Below, one piece after another: positions 35,771-44,095 of a stretch of DNA of 64,000 bases. Numbering within the stretch: position 1 is the first letter of the stretch; each line of letters begins with the position of its first letter. The DNA is from CATOSP01 sp965197545 (GTDB taxonomy: Bacteria > Chloroflexota > Dehalococcoidia > Lucifugimonadales > UBA3495), in the NCBI GenBank assembly GCA_965197545.1, contig CBDANJ010000008.1, positions 1,178,001-1,242,000 of the forward strand, in the 5' to 3' direction. A program made the translations under genes and the position numbers. The notes below the pieces were generated by a model. The model had not been told where the DNA came from. It did not search any database and saw only the letters and a program-made list of their open reading frames with translations.

Positions 35771-37126
35771 CTAACTTCGCCCCGGAGATGATTCGCCTCT
35801 CCCCATAATCAACCTGTAGACTGCCTCCGAGCCAAATTCAAGCGCCTCTGTCGGTAACCGTTCATCGGGACCGTGTATAAGCTCGGAAAAGTTGAAACCG
35901 GCGGGTAGACGCATAGGCAGGAATCCATAAGTCTGGATTCCTAGCCTGGCGAAATGGCGCGCGTCGGTCGAGGCCGGAAGCAGCATTGGGACCGGCGCCC
36001 CTTCGGGGTCCATTTGCCGGACAATAGCCTCGATGGTCTGAAAGAAGCCGAGGTCCGGGCCCGGAGGGCCGGGCTCGAAACGGACCACCTCAATGGCTAC
36101 GTCTTCGCCAATAATTCCGCGCACCTCTTCCAACAGTTGGCCGGGGGTGTATCCAGGCAGGAGCCGTCCGTCCAAATCCAAGACTATCTCTCCGGGCGTT
36201 AGGTTGACCGCCTGTCCGCCTGCGACCATCGTAGGGTTCACCGTATTGCGAAACAGGGGCGAAAAGAGACGCCCCCTATCTCCCATGAGCTTGAATACCA
36301 TGTTGGTCAAAGCAGGGCGCAACATGGCATTGAATGCCAACGAAGCCGGGAAGGGGAGTCTTGAACCTATGGACTCAATCATAAGCCGCGTCAACGGTGT
36401 AACGTGGACCGGCAACCGGCGTTCTTCCAATTGCCTCAACACGGCGGAAAGCTTTGCCATAGCGCCCGGTTGGTGGGCCAGGGAACCGTGCCCCGAAGGG
36501 CCACGGACTCGCAGCCGAATCCAGCAGGACTGTTTCTCGGCGACCATAATTGGGTAGAAGCGGCGATTACCTATGTCAAAGCTAAACCCTCCGAACTCCC
36601 CTATCGCGTAACTGACCCCGTCCAACAGCTCGGCGTGGTTCTGCGCCAGGAATTTCGCCCCCTGTTCTCCTCCGGCCTCTTCGTCGCTGACCAAGGCCAA
36701 CAGGACGTCGCCGGGCGGTCCTGGGTTGTCAGATTTAGCTCGCAGCAGTGCTGATAGCATCATCACTATCCCGCCCTTCATGTCCAGAGTCCCGCGTCCC
36801 CAAACGAAGCCGTCCTCGGTCCTTGCTTCAAAGGGCGGATGCGTCCATTCCTGTCCCGCAGTCGTCACCACGTCCACATGGCCGTACATCAGAAGCGGAG
36901 GCGCGGACCCACGGCCTTTCAGCCGCGCCAACAGGTTCGGGCGGTCGCGGGAAGGGCCGAGGAGTTGGACATCCACTCCCGATTCAGTCAGAAGCCCTTG
37001 AATGTAGCGAAGGCAGGCCCCTTCGTTGCCAGGAGGGTTGGTGGTGTCAAAACGGACCAACCTCTGAAGCAACTCCACCAACCCGGGAGAGTCCTGGAGA
37101 GGAGGCGTCATGCGCGAATAGGGCAT
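35771..37126 (-). CDS. M20 family metallopeptidase (ArgE/DapE/carboxypeptidase G2-like)
   Basis: The 451-residue protein shows the metal site series MYGHVDVV (His, Asp), WGRGTLDMKGG (bridging Asp), LVSDEEAGGEQG (catalytic Glu and ligand Glu), and FSELIHGPDERLPTEAL (last His). The lid domain has the dimer-type SGHGS. There is no signal peptide. It hydrolyses an amide or peptide bond, but the substrate is not evident. It follows the infC operon in the same direction after 115 bp of AT-rich DNA. Confidence 0.88.
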   Translation of the reverse strand: MPYSRMTPPLQDSPGLVELLQRLVRFDTTNPPGNEGACLRYIQGLLTESGVDVQLLGPSRDRPNLLARLKGRGSAPPLLMYGHVDVVTTAGQEWTHPPFEARTEDGFVWGRGTLDMKGGIVMMLSALLRAKSDNPGPPGDVLLALVSDEEAGGEQGAKFLAQNHAELLDGVSYAIGEFGGFSFDIGNRRFYPIMVAEKQSCWIRLRVRGPSGHGSLAHQPGAMAKLSAVLRQLEERRLPVHVTPLTRLMIESIGSRLPFPASLAFNAMLRPALTNMVFKLMGDRGRLFSPLFRNTVNPTMVAGGQAVNLTPGEIVLDLDGRLLPGYTPGQLLEEVRGIIGEDVAIEVVRFEPGPPGPDLGFFQTIEAIVRQMDPEGAPVPMLLPASTDARHFARLGIQTYGFLPMRLPAGFNFSELIHGPDERLPTEALEFGSEAVYRLIMGRGESSPGRS

Positions 37127-37265
37127 CGGTTAAGTCCCCGCTCCCTCTAGGATAAGGAAAGGGTTGGCGCAATTACAGAGGATATGGTAATCGTCCAAGT
37201 CGTATAATCCTATCGGCCAGCCGGCCAACTCTTGGCCGAAATGCCCGCCGATGTGACACAGGCTC

Positions 37266-38003
37266 ATGGCGTATGCGCCGAGCCGCAGGAGAAGCCCCGT
37301 GGCGCTTGAAGCTGCACTGGTACGGATACAGCAAGAGACACCGACTGTAAAGTCCTTCCTTTTCGACCTGGGCGGAGAGCGGATGGAGTTCAAGCCGGGC
37401 CAGTGGGTGGACCTGTACGTGGATATCGGGGCGTCTGTCGAGGTAGGGGGCTACTCTATAACCTCCACGCCTCTCCAGAGCGGGACCTTCGAATTGGCGG
37501 TCAAGAAACTAGCGTGGGGAGCGCCGGCCATCTACCTGCATGAGCGAGCCACGGAAGGGGAAGTTTTCACGGTGCGGGGAGGTTCCGGCAACTTCTATCT
37601 CGACCCCAATTGGGGCGGCCCCTTGGTATTCGTCGCCGGAGGGATCGGGATTACACCCATCATCAGCATGTTGCGTTACATTGACCAGACCGGGATGGAC
37701 CCTGACGTTCGGCTCCTTTACAGCGCCAGCATTCCCGATGAGTTGGCGTTCCGAGAGGAAATCGAGGCGATGTCGGAGCGCAACCCATGCTTTCAGGCGG
37801 TCTTCACAGTTACCCGCCACCATGACGGATTGTGGAGTGGCCGCTCGGGTAGAATCGACCGGGACCTGTTGTTGGAACAGAGCCCGGCGGGGGACAGCCT
37901 TTACTACCTTTGCGGACCTCCGCAGTTGCAGGATGACCTAGCATCCGCGCTGGCCGGCGCCGGAATACCCGCTTCCCGAGTCAGGACGGAACGGTGGTGG
38001 TAG
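37266..38003 (+). CDS. Ferredoxin-NADP reductase-like FAD/NAD(P) oxidoreductase
   Basis: The FAD domain reads FKPGQWVDLYVDIG and GGYSITSTPLQSGTFELAVKKL. The NAD domain has FVAGGIGITPIISMLRYI, LLYSASIPDELAFREEIEAM and the end YLCGPPQLQDDLASAL. The usual R-x-Y-S FAD-phosphate motif has Gly instead of Arg. There is no ferredoxin domain, so it needs a separate electron partner. It may be a dihydroorotate dehydrogenase or oxygenase reductase component. The N-terminus is uncertain: ATG 37266 or GTG 37299. Confidence 0.85.
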   Translation: MAYAPSRRRSPVALEAALVRIQQETPTVKSFLFDLGGERMEFKPGQWVDLYVDIGASVEVGGYSITSTPLQSGTFELAVKKLAWGAPAIYLHERATEGEVFTVRGGSGNFYLDPNWGGPLVFVAGGIGITPIISMLRYIDQTGMDPDVRLLYSASIPDELAFREEIEAMSERNPCFQAVFTVTRHHDGLWSGRSGRIDRDLLLEQSPAGDSLYYLCGPPQLQDDLASALAGAGIPASRVRTERWW

Positions 38004-38021
38004 CAGCCAGACTGCTGAGTG

Positions 38022-38153
38022 TTACGTTCCCCAGATGGCGCCGACATCGGCCCGGTCCACCACGTGGCCGCTGAAGCTCCGGGCCGTTTGTCGCGCCAAC
38101 CATGCCGCGCCTTCGGTCTTGATACCCCCGGGCCCAGGGAGTTGACGGCGATG
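38022..38153 (-). pseudogene. C-terminal fragment of a short-chain dehydrogenase gene
   Basis: On the minus strand it reads IAVNSLGPG, then after restoring one G GIKTEGAAWLARQTARSFSG and HVVDRADVGAIWGT before a TAA. VNSLGPGGIKTEG is the cofactor-side segment that follows the YxxxK helix in SDRs. The upstream part is absent; a MITE starts 5 bp away and probably marks the break. Confidence 0.55.
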
Positions 38154-38157
38154 TTTT

Positions 38158-38268
38158 AGAGACTATCTCAAATCTCCACCAACCTACCGGCAGGGAGAGA
38201 AATCCCCCTTAATCCCCCTTTTGCGAAAGGGGGAGGCATCGCCTTGACTCGGTTTTGAGATAGTTTCT
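38158..38268 (+). mobile_element. MITE N1
   Basis: The ends GAGACTATCTCAAATCTC and (inverted) GAAACTATCTCAAAACCGAG bound 111 bp without a gene. TTA borders both sides. The interior holds CCCCCTTTTGCGAAAGGGGG. A second copy lies at 41409. Confidence 0.65.
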
Positions 38269-38539
38269 TAATCCGCCAGGCCCTGGGCGAGGGACCTTCG
38301 ATTGTTCGTCTGAACTGTGATTTCTCTGATTCCGGGATTTTTATGATTGGAAATCATGCGAATCCCCTAATCCTGTGAATCCCGGTTCGGACAATTGGAC
38401 CGATAATCGTAAGACCCCGGGGTCGATCAACCCGTCCGTGACACCCAATCCCATCTGTAGTAATATGGGCGCGCCGGTGGGACATTGCGCCCTACTGGCC
38501 GGTACGTTCCCCCAAATGACTCATCTCGGAGGTGGAATT

Positions 38540-39463
38540 ATGGCGAGCCGCCTGGAAGGAAAGGTGGCGGTGGTCACCGGCGCGGGGCGCGGCATAGGTC
38601 GCGGGATCGCCCTGCAACTGGCCCAAGAAGGCGCATCGGTGGTTGTCAATGACCTGGGATGCGACGTCGATGGGTCGAGTTCTTCCACCGTTCCGGCAGA
38701 CAACGTTGCGGCAGAGATCAAGGCCGCGGGTGGGCAAGCGGCGGCCAACTACGCCGACGTTGCCACGATGGACGGAGGAGAGAGCGTTATCCAGAGCGCG
38801 GTGGACACCTTCGGCCACATCGACATCCTGGTCAACAGCGTGGGCATCCTCAAAGAAGGGATGATCTACCAGATGACCGAACAGGACTGGGACCAGGTGA
38901 TCAGCGCCAACTTGAAGGGCACATTCTGCCCTACCAAGTTCGCCTGCATCCTGTTCCGGCAACAGCGTGGCGGCAAGATAGTCAACCTCACCAGTGACGC
39001 GGGGCTTGGCGCCCTTGGCAGCTCCAACTACGCCGCCGCTTGTGAGGGGATCATAGGGTTGACCCGCACGGTGGCCAGGGATATGGGCCGCTACGGTGTT
39101 ACGTGTAACGCAATCTCACCGCTGGCCCGGACCAGGCTCTTCCCCGGACTGGTCGAGGAATACCGGGAAGCGCAGGCCGGCGTAACCGCCGAGGATGTGG
39201 CGGGAATCGGGGTGTCTCCCCCGGTTACGGTCTGGGAAGGTCCTGGTTCTGCTGACGACCCGGAAAATGTCGCCCCGTTGACCGCATTGTTGTGCACCAA
39301 CGAGATCGACAACATGAACGGTTACGTCTTCGGAGTCAGAGGTGGAAGCATCTATCTCTACTCCAACCCGCAAATAGAGCGAAGCATTCACAAGGAAGGC
39401 AACTACACGATGGATGAGATGGACTTCCTTGTGCCCAAGATGATTTCCCCCAGCGTCAGATAG
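38540..39463 (+). CDS. SDR family oxidoreductase lacking the catalytic Lys
   Basis: GGAGGTGG precedes ATG 38540; the open frame upstream is not family-like. TGAGRGIGRGIA is the NAD(P) loop, NSVGIL the NNAG-like strand, and LTSDAGLG carries the Ser. The active-site helix reads SSNYAAACEGIIG, so the Lys four residues after Tyr is Cys. The C-terminal part (GYVFGVRGGSIYLYSNPQIERSIHKEGNYTMDEM) matches the next gene. It may be a non-catalytic partner or use another proton relay. Confidence 0.85.
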   Translation: MASRLEGKVAVVTGAGRGIGRGIALQLAQEGASVVVNDLGCDVDGSSSSTVPADNVAAEIKAAGGQAAANYADVATMDGGESVIQSAVDTFGHIDILVNSVGILKEGMIYQMTEQDWDQVISANLKGTFCPTKFACILFRQQRGGKIVNLTSDAGLGALGSSNYAAACEGIIGLTRTVARDMGRYGVTCNAISPLARTRLFPGLVEEYREAQAGVTAEDVAGIGVSPPVTVWEGPGSADDPENVAPLTALLCTNEIDNMNGYVFGVRGGSIYLYSNPQIERSIHKEGNYTMDEMDFLVPKMISPSVR

Positions 39464-39502
39464 AGCCCTTGGAACGACCCTCAAATTGGAGAGGACTACA
39501 TC

Positions 39503-40447
39503 ATGGCTGATCGGCTAGCAGGAAGAGTAGCGATTGTAACCGGAGCGGGCCGGGGTATTGGCCGAGGCGTGGCCATGCTCCTGGCGGAAGAAGGCGCGTC
39601 AGTGGTCGTCAACGACCTGGGCGTGAACCTGGATGGTACGGGAGCGCCCACCGACACTGGCCCCGCCGACGAAGTGGTTGCGGAGATACGAGAGGCGGGC
39701 GGGACCGCGGTTGCCAACCGTGACACCGTAGCGGCCTTTGCGGGCGGGCGGGGCATGGTGCAGACCGCGTTGGACAACTTCGGCAGAGTGGACATTTTGT
39801 GCCATGTGGCAGGAATCCTTCGGGACCGCATGGTCTTCAACATGAACGAAGAAGAATGGGACGCGGTGTTGGCGGTCCACCTCAAGGGGGCTTTCAATAC
39901 GGTGCGCAACGTTGTTCCGCACATGGTCCAACAAAAATACGGGCGCATTTGCCTGTTCTCGTCCGGTTCCGGGCTGGGCAATACCGGACAAGCCAACTAC
40001 TCGGCGGCCAAGGAGGGTATGGTCGGGTTTGCCAGGGCTCTGGCTCGGGAGCTAGGACCCCACGGCATCTCGGTCAATGCCATCTATCCGGGCGGCGCGA
40101 CTCGCATGACAGGTTCGGTGCCTGACGCGGCCCGTGAGTTGCGGGCTGCCCGCGGTGTCATCGGCGGCGGCCAGATGGCGGGCCGGGCCGCGGAGGCGGC
40201 GGAAGGCTCCAGGGACGCGGGGAACAACGCCCCGAAGGTCGTCTACCTTTGCTCCGAAGCCGGAGGCGCGATCACCGGGCAGGTAATAGGCACCAGCGGG
40301 TGGCAGATGGCTCTGTACTCGCCGCGCCACGTCACGCGCAGCATCCACAAGGACGGAAAGTGGACTGTGGACGAATTAGCAGAGTTGGTCCCGGTGTCCC
40401 TGGCCGCGGGAATGGTCAACCCCGCCCCGCCGCCGTCGGAGGGGTAG
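39503..40447 (+). CDS. SDR family NAD(P)-dependent oxidoreductase
   Basis: This 314-residue paralogue of the preceding gene, 39 bp downstream, has a complete active site: TGAGRGIGRGVA, CHVAGIL, FSSGSG and NYSAAKEGMVGFA. The shared long C-terminus (SPRHVTRSIHKDGKWTVDELAELVP) suggests a common substrate class, perhaps acyl-CoA or steroid-like as in 17-beta-HSD4-type SDRs. GGAGAGGAC precedes the ATG. The two products may form a heteromer. Confidence 0.9.
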   Translation: MADRLAGRVAIVTGAGRGIGRGVAMLLAEEGASVVVNDLGVNLDGTGAPTDTGPADEVVAEIREAGGTAVANRDTVAAFAGGRGMVQTALDNFGRVDILCHVAGILRDRMVFNMNEEEWDAVLAVHLKGAFNTVRNVVPHMVQQKYGRICLFSSGSGLGNTGQANYSAAKEGMVGFARALARELGPHGISVNAIYPGGATRMTGSVPDAARELRAARGVIGGGQMAGRAAEAAEGSRDAGNNAPKVVYLCSEAGGAITGQVIGTSGWQMALYSPRHVTRSIHKDGKWTVDELAELVPVSLAAGMVNPAPPPSEG

Positions 40448-40577
40448 GGGGTCAAGACTCCTCGATGTATGGGAGACGCATAGAAGCTCTATGTGCTGCT
40501 GCTTCATCCGGTTCACTTAGCTACAGTAATCACTATGCCGTGCAATTGGCGGTCCGCGCTACGCCGAGTAGGGCAAC

Positions 40578-40802
40578 ATCCAGTTTCTCCTCTGCGAGGA
40601 TGCACCAGAGGTCATTGAGGACTACGCCCAGGATTTTAGGGGAAGCAGTTGCCTCATCTGGGGTTTGACGGCCGACGGCCGGGTGGGGCATCTGGTATGT
40701 CGCAATCCCCCTGATCCGGTGGTCATAACGGCGTATTTTCCTGCAGAAACCCAACCGGACATGTGGGAGGGGAACTACCGTACAAGAAGGCGGGAGCAGT
40801 AG
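40578..40802 (+). pseudogene. DUF4258-like protein, N-terminus missing
   Basis: From 40581 the frame reads QFLLCEDAPEVIEDYAQDFRGSSCLIWGLTADGRVGHLVCRNPPDPVVITAYFPA then RTRRREQ, the pattern of DUF4258 proteins, which are often paired with YgiT-type zinc fingers as toxin-antitoxin modules. No start lies behind the TAG at 40570; the upstream helix seems lost or frameshifted. The stop is one base before the next ATG. Confidence 0.5.
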
Positions 40803-40803
40803 G

Positions 40804-41037
40804 ATGGACTGTATTGTATGCAACGGCATAGACAGTATGGAGGAGAAGTTAATCCGGTTTTGCGCCTGTGACTCTTCCGACCCTTTTCTGGTCGAGAACA
40901 TGCCGGGGTTGGTCTGTTGCCTCTGCGGGAACAAGGTGTTTTCCGGCAAAGCCATCGAAGCTCTGGATGCGGTCAGAAACGGCAAAGCCCAACCCAAGCG
41001 GTGGCAGAGAGTGGCAGTGTTCGACTTTGAGGAATGA
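40804..41037 (+). CDS. YgiT/MqsA-type zinc-finger protein (putative antitoxin)
   Basis: This 77-residue protein has MDCIVCNG and LVCCLCGNKVFSGKAIEALDAV, two CxxC pairs in the YgiT N-domain order. The HTH half of MqsA is absent, as in the short antitoxins next to DUF4258 toxins. GGGAGCAGTAGG is the ribosome site. The ORF overlaps the next one by 4 bp. Confidence 0.6.
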   Translation: MDCIVCNGIDSMEEKLIRFCACDSSDPFLVENMPGLVCCLCGNKVFSGKAIEALDAVRNGKAQPKRWQRVAVFDFEE

Positions 41038-41408
41038 TGGGCACTTTTCGGCAAACCGTCGAAGTAGGGAACCCCGCTGGCGGAGACCTCGTCGAAGTTG
41101 AGGCGTTGGTGGATACTGGGGCTGATGACTCCATGTTTCCTGAGTCTTTGCTCTCAGGTCTCCACCTGCAACCCCAACGTCATTTCGAATACACTGTCGC
41201 TGATGGGCGGCTGATTAGTTATCCGTATGGTCAAGCCCGAATCGTGATCGACTGCACGGCATGGATATGTCCTGTTGTCTTTGGGCCGGATGATAACGCC
41301 CTCCTGGGCGCGACTACATTGGAAATTTTCAAACTTGTCGCCGACCCTGTTCGCAAGTGTCTGCTACCGGCAAGAGTCCTGCGATTAGGTTGGGGTGGCC
41401 GTGCTTAG
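41034..41408 (+). CDS. Retropepsin-like aspartic protease domain protein
   Basis: This 124-residue protein has VEVEALVDTGADDSMFPESLL, a clan AA D-T/S-G motif, followed by ADGRLISYPYGQARIVID and PVVFGPDDNALLGATTLEIFKLVADP (the second conserved I-G-x-T/D strand). Such single-domain proteins are common beside toxin-antitoxin genes and have unknown targets. Its start overlaps the zinc-finger stop. Confidence 0.65.
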   Translation: MMGTFRQTVEVGNPAGGDLVEVEALVDTGADDSMFPESLLSGLHLQPQRHFEYTVADGRLISYPYGQARIVIDCTAWICPVVFGPDDNALLGATTLEIFKLVADPVRKCLLPARVLRLGWGGRA

Positions 41409-41519
41409 TAACCATCTCAAACCGAGGCTTCCCCAATGTCTCCCCCTTTCGCAAAAGGGGGACTAAGGGGGATTTCCCCCTGTCCAAGCCTGCTGCTCGT
41501 TCAGTTTTGCGATAGTTTC
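41409..41519 (+). mobile_element. MITE N2
   Basis: The left end TAACCATCTCAAACCGAG and inverted right end GAAACTATCGCAAAACTGA match those of the copy at 38158. It has the same size and a central CCCCCTTTCGCAAAAGGGGG core. It begins at the stop of the protease-like gene. Confidence 0.6.
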
Positions 41520-41534
41520 ATAGCGCCCTGCTGT

Positions 41535-41975
41535 CTAGCGCCCGCCGGTTCGTATCTCGTTGACCAGACCGATGACAGTGGAGACAAGGATCGCCCCGAT
41601 GGGAGCCCCGATGTGCAGGCTGTGTTCCAGGGTGTACCCTCTGCCCAGCAGGTCCGGATCAGCCTGGGCGCCATAGACGATCCCCAGATACGCTCCAACT
41701 ACCCCACCGGCAACGGTAAGTAGCAGGATGGCAGCTATGTAGCCCCGGTGGATGGCGAAGTTGGCCCACCCGATGTAAGCGCCCACTCCCGCCCCGATGC
41801 CTATTCCGAGGTAGTAAAGGTTCCGGTGCAAGTCCATGGACCAGGGGTAGCCGAGCAGGGCGTTGAATATGAGGATGATCCAACCGCCGCCGATCCCCAG
41901 GATAGTGGCCAAAATAAACCCGGCGATTGTCCTGGCCACGGGCAACGCCCAAAAGAGTATGCCGGTATCTCTCAT
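41535..41975 (-). CDS. Hypothetical integral membrane protein
   Basis: This 146-residue protein has about four transmembrane helices (TIAGFILATILGIGGGWIIL, NLYYLGIGIGAGVGAYIGW, AAILLLTVAGGVVGAYLGI, HIGAPIGAILVSTVIGLV), rich in Gly. No family is recognised. It lies 40 bp downstream of the DppC gene in the same orientation, so it could be an accessory of the transporter. Confidence 0.6.
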   Translation of the reverse strand: MRDTGILFWALPVARTIAGFILATILGIGGGWIILIFNALLGYPWSMDLHRNLYYLGIGIGAGVGAYIGWANFAIHRGYIAAILLLTVAGGVVGAYLGIVYGAQADPDLLGRGYTLEHSLHIGAPIGAILVSTVIGLVNEIRTGGR

Positions 41976-42015
41976 CTAGACTTCTTACCTATTCTGGTCT
42001 GACCTGGGGCGAGGG

Positions 42016-43005
42016 TTAGTTGGATATGCCTGCTTCCTTGGCTTCTTTGGTGGCCTTGAGCCAGCGCCACCTTTGCAGCGGATCGCTCACGGCCCGCATC
42101 CACACTCCGAACAGGTTGAAGGAAAGGGCCGTCAGGAATATAGCCAGGCCGGGGATCACCACTATCCACCAGGCCGACGTAATGTACTCGCGCCCCGAGG
42201 ATAGCATCAGGCCCCAGGAGGATTCAGGCGGCTGGATGCCGAATCCCAGGAAACTCAGGGTGGACTCGGTAAGGATAGTCCCGGGCACGTCCAGGGTTGC
42301 CAGGGTCAGGAGGGGCGTCATCAGATTGGGCAGGATGTGGCGGACGATTACCCGATGGTCGCTGCATCCGATGGCCCGGGCCGCGTCGATAAAATTCTGT
42401 TCCCGCAGAGACATGACCACCCCACGGGTAATCCGGCAATAGAGCATCCAGCGGGCGACGGCGAACACGATGAGGATGTTGATGAAGCTCGATCCCAGGA
42501 TATAAATCACCATCAAAGCCAATAGGAGCAAAGGCACAGCCATGAACACGTCCACGGCGCGCATGACGACGTCGTCCACTATGCCTCGGAAGTATCCCGC
42601 CGCCAACCCCAGGACAATGCCTATGCTGCTGGAGCACAGCACTCCTAGGATACCTACCGCCAGAGAGATACGCCCACCCCACATCAAGCGGCTCAAATAG
42701 TCGCGTCCCAGGTGGTCCGTGCCCAGAATGTAATACCTTGCCTCCGTCGCGTAAGGTGTAACGCTATAGTCCACGACGGCGCTGCCGGTGGAGAGGGGCG
42801 GCAGATGGCGCAGCGATAGCTGTTGCTCCTTGTGGTTGTGAGGAGCAACCATCGGGGCGAAGATAGCGCCCAAGACGACTAGTAGGACGAAAGCTGCCGA
42901 AACTACGGTGATGGGGTCATTGAAAAACGCCTGTACCAGGGGCCGTTGCCACACAGCCGCAACGGCGTTGGGGCGTCTTTCAATCGATGCCGTCTGATCT
43001 CTCAT
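42016..43005 (-). CDS. ABC transporter permease, DppC/OppC type
   Basis: This 329-residue permease has an N-terminal membrane anchor (VVSAAFVLLVVLGAIFAPMVAPHN), ILGTDHLGRDYLSRLMWGGRISL, five further helices, and the EAA loop EQNFIDAARAIGCSDHRVIVRHILPN. It imports peptides, nickel or similar solutes with the DppB partner upstream. There is no ATPase gene in the cluster. Confidence 0.93.
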   Translation of the reverse strand: MRDQTASIERRPNAVAAVWQRPLVQAFFNDPITVVSAAFVLLVVLGAIFAPMVAPHNHKEQQLSLRHLPPLSTGSAVVDYSVTPYATEARYYILGTDHLGRDYLSRLMWGGRISLAVGILGVLCSSSIGIVLGLAAGYFRGIVDDVVMRAVDVFMAVPLLLLALMVIYILGSSFINILIVFAVARWMLYCRITRGVVMSLREQNFIDAARAIGCSDHRVIVRHILPNLMTPLLTLATLDVPGTILTESTLSFLGFGIQPPESSWGLMLSSGREYITSAWWIVVIPGLAIFLTALSFNLFGVWMRAVSDPLQRWRWLKATKEAKEAGISN

Positions 43006-43065
43006 CGGTATACAGCGTCCTCAGGTCGTCCTGGACATACCACCACTATGAGGCCGTGCCGCGAA

Positions 43066-43995
43066 TTACTTGTATGCGATTCGCGGGTCCAGCCAGGTAT
43101 AGACCAAATCCACGATTAGATTCGTGATCATTACGATCAGGGCTATCGTGAACACCGAGGCGGTGATCACGGGCAAGTCCCGGAAACTGATGGCTTCGAT
43201 GAGCAACTGGCCCAACCCCGGCCAACGAAATATGACTTCGACCACCGTTGCGCCGTTCATAAAGCCTGCTAGCTCGGCTCCCAACAAGGTCACGATGGCA
43301 ATCGCGGCATTCTTCAGTACGTGGGTGTAGAGGACGGTATTTTCCGCCAGCCCCTTGGCCCGGGCGGTGGAGACGTACTGCTTGGACAGCTCTTCGATCA
43401 TGGTCGCGCGGGTAATCTGCGCGTTGCGCCCCAACACCCTCGGACAAAGGGCTATGGCCGGCAGAATGGCGAACTTCCAGCCGGCAGGTCCCAGACCATC
43501 ATATCCGGAGGTCGGCAATAGACCGAACTGGACTGATACGATGAGAATGAGCATGAGCGCCAGCCAGAAGTCGGGGATCGAGATAATCGCGAATGACATG
43601 ATGTTGATGAAGCGGTCCACCATACCCCTGGGCCGCCTTGCGGCCAGGATGCCCAGGGGTATCCCAAGGGACCCCAGGGCCCAGGCAATGGCAGCCAACG
43701 TAAAGGTGTTGGGCAGGCGTTCCAGGACCATGTTCCCGGCCCCTATCCGGTAGCGGATGGACTTGTCAAAGTCCAGCATGGCCAGGTTTTTGTAAAACTC
43801 CCCAAGGCGCACGTACAAAGGGCGGTTCAACCCGTATTCCTCACGCAGCCTTTCGATCATTGCCTCGGAGGCCTCCTCATCCACCAGCAACTGCGCCGGG
43901 TCCCCCAGCACGTTTATGGCGAAGAAGAGCAGGGCCATGATCCCCAGGATGATAAAAATGGAGTGGCCCAGCCGCCGGATCATGTAGGCGCGCAT
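43066..43995 (-). CDS. ABC transporter permease, DppB/OppB type
   Basis: This 309-residue permease starts MRAYMIRRLGHSIFIILGIMALLFFAINVLGDP, with MVLERLPNTFTLAAIAWALGSLGIPLGI and the EAA loop IEELSKQYVSTARAKGLAENTVLYTHVLKNA. It pairs with the DppC gene 60 bp downstream and follows the binding-protein gene after a hairpin. Confidence 0.93.
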   Translation of the reverse strand: MRAYMIRRLGHSIFIILGIMALLFFAINVLGDPAQLLVDEEASEAMIERLREEYGLNRPLYVRLGEFYKNLAMLDFDKSIRYRIGAGNMVLERLPNTFTLAAIAWALGSLGIPLGILAARRPRGMVDRFINIMSFAIISIPDFWLALMLILIVSVQFGLLPTSGYDGLGPAGWKFAILPAIALCPRVLGRNAQITRATMIEELSKQYVSTARAKGLAENTVLYTHVLKNAAIAIVTLLGAELAGFMNGATVVEVIFRWPGLGQLLIEAISFRDLPVITASVFTIALIVMITNLIVDLVYTWLDPRIAYK

Positions 43996-44012
43996 GTCGC
44001 TTCCCTAAATAG

Positions 44013-44044
44013 TGCGAGGGCTCAGGGCACTCCTAAGCCCTCGC
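44013..44044 (-). terminator. Intercistronic hairpin between binding-protein and permease genes
   Basis: TGCGAGGGCT and AGCCCTCGCA form a perfect 10-bp stem. There is no T run on the minus strand, so it more likely stabilises or attenuates the transcript than ends it. The second transporter set has a hairpin at the same place. Confidence 0.6.
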
Positions 44045-44095
44045 ATCTTGGCGCTAATGGAGACCGCATTGACCCAAAATCTAACGCGGCTCCGC

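Noticed and set aside
38375..38539. Upstream extension of the first SDR
   Set aside because: Composition is not protein-like, and GGAGGTGG precedes the ATG at 38540, where the SDR family begins.
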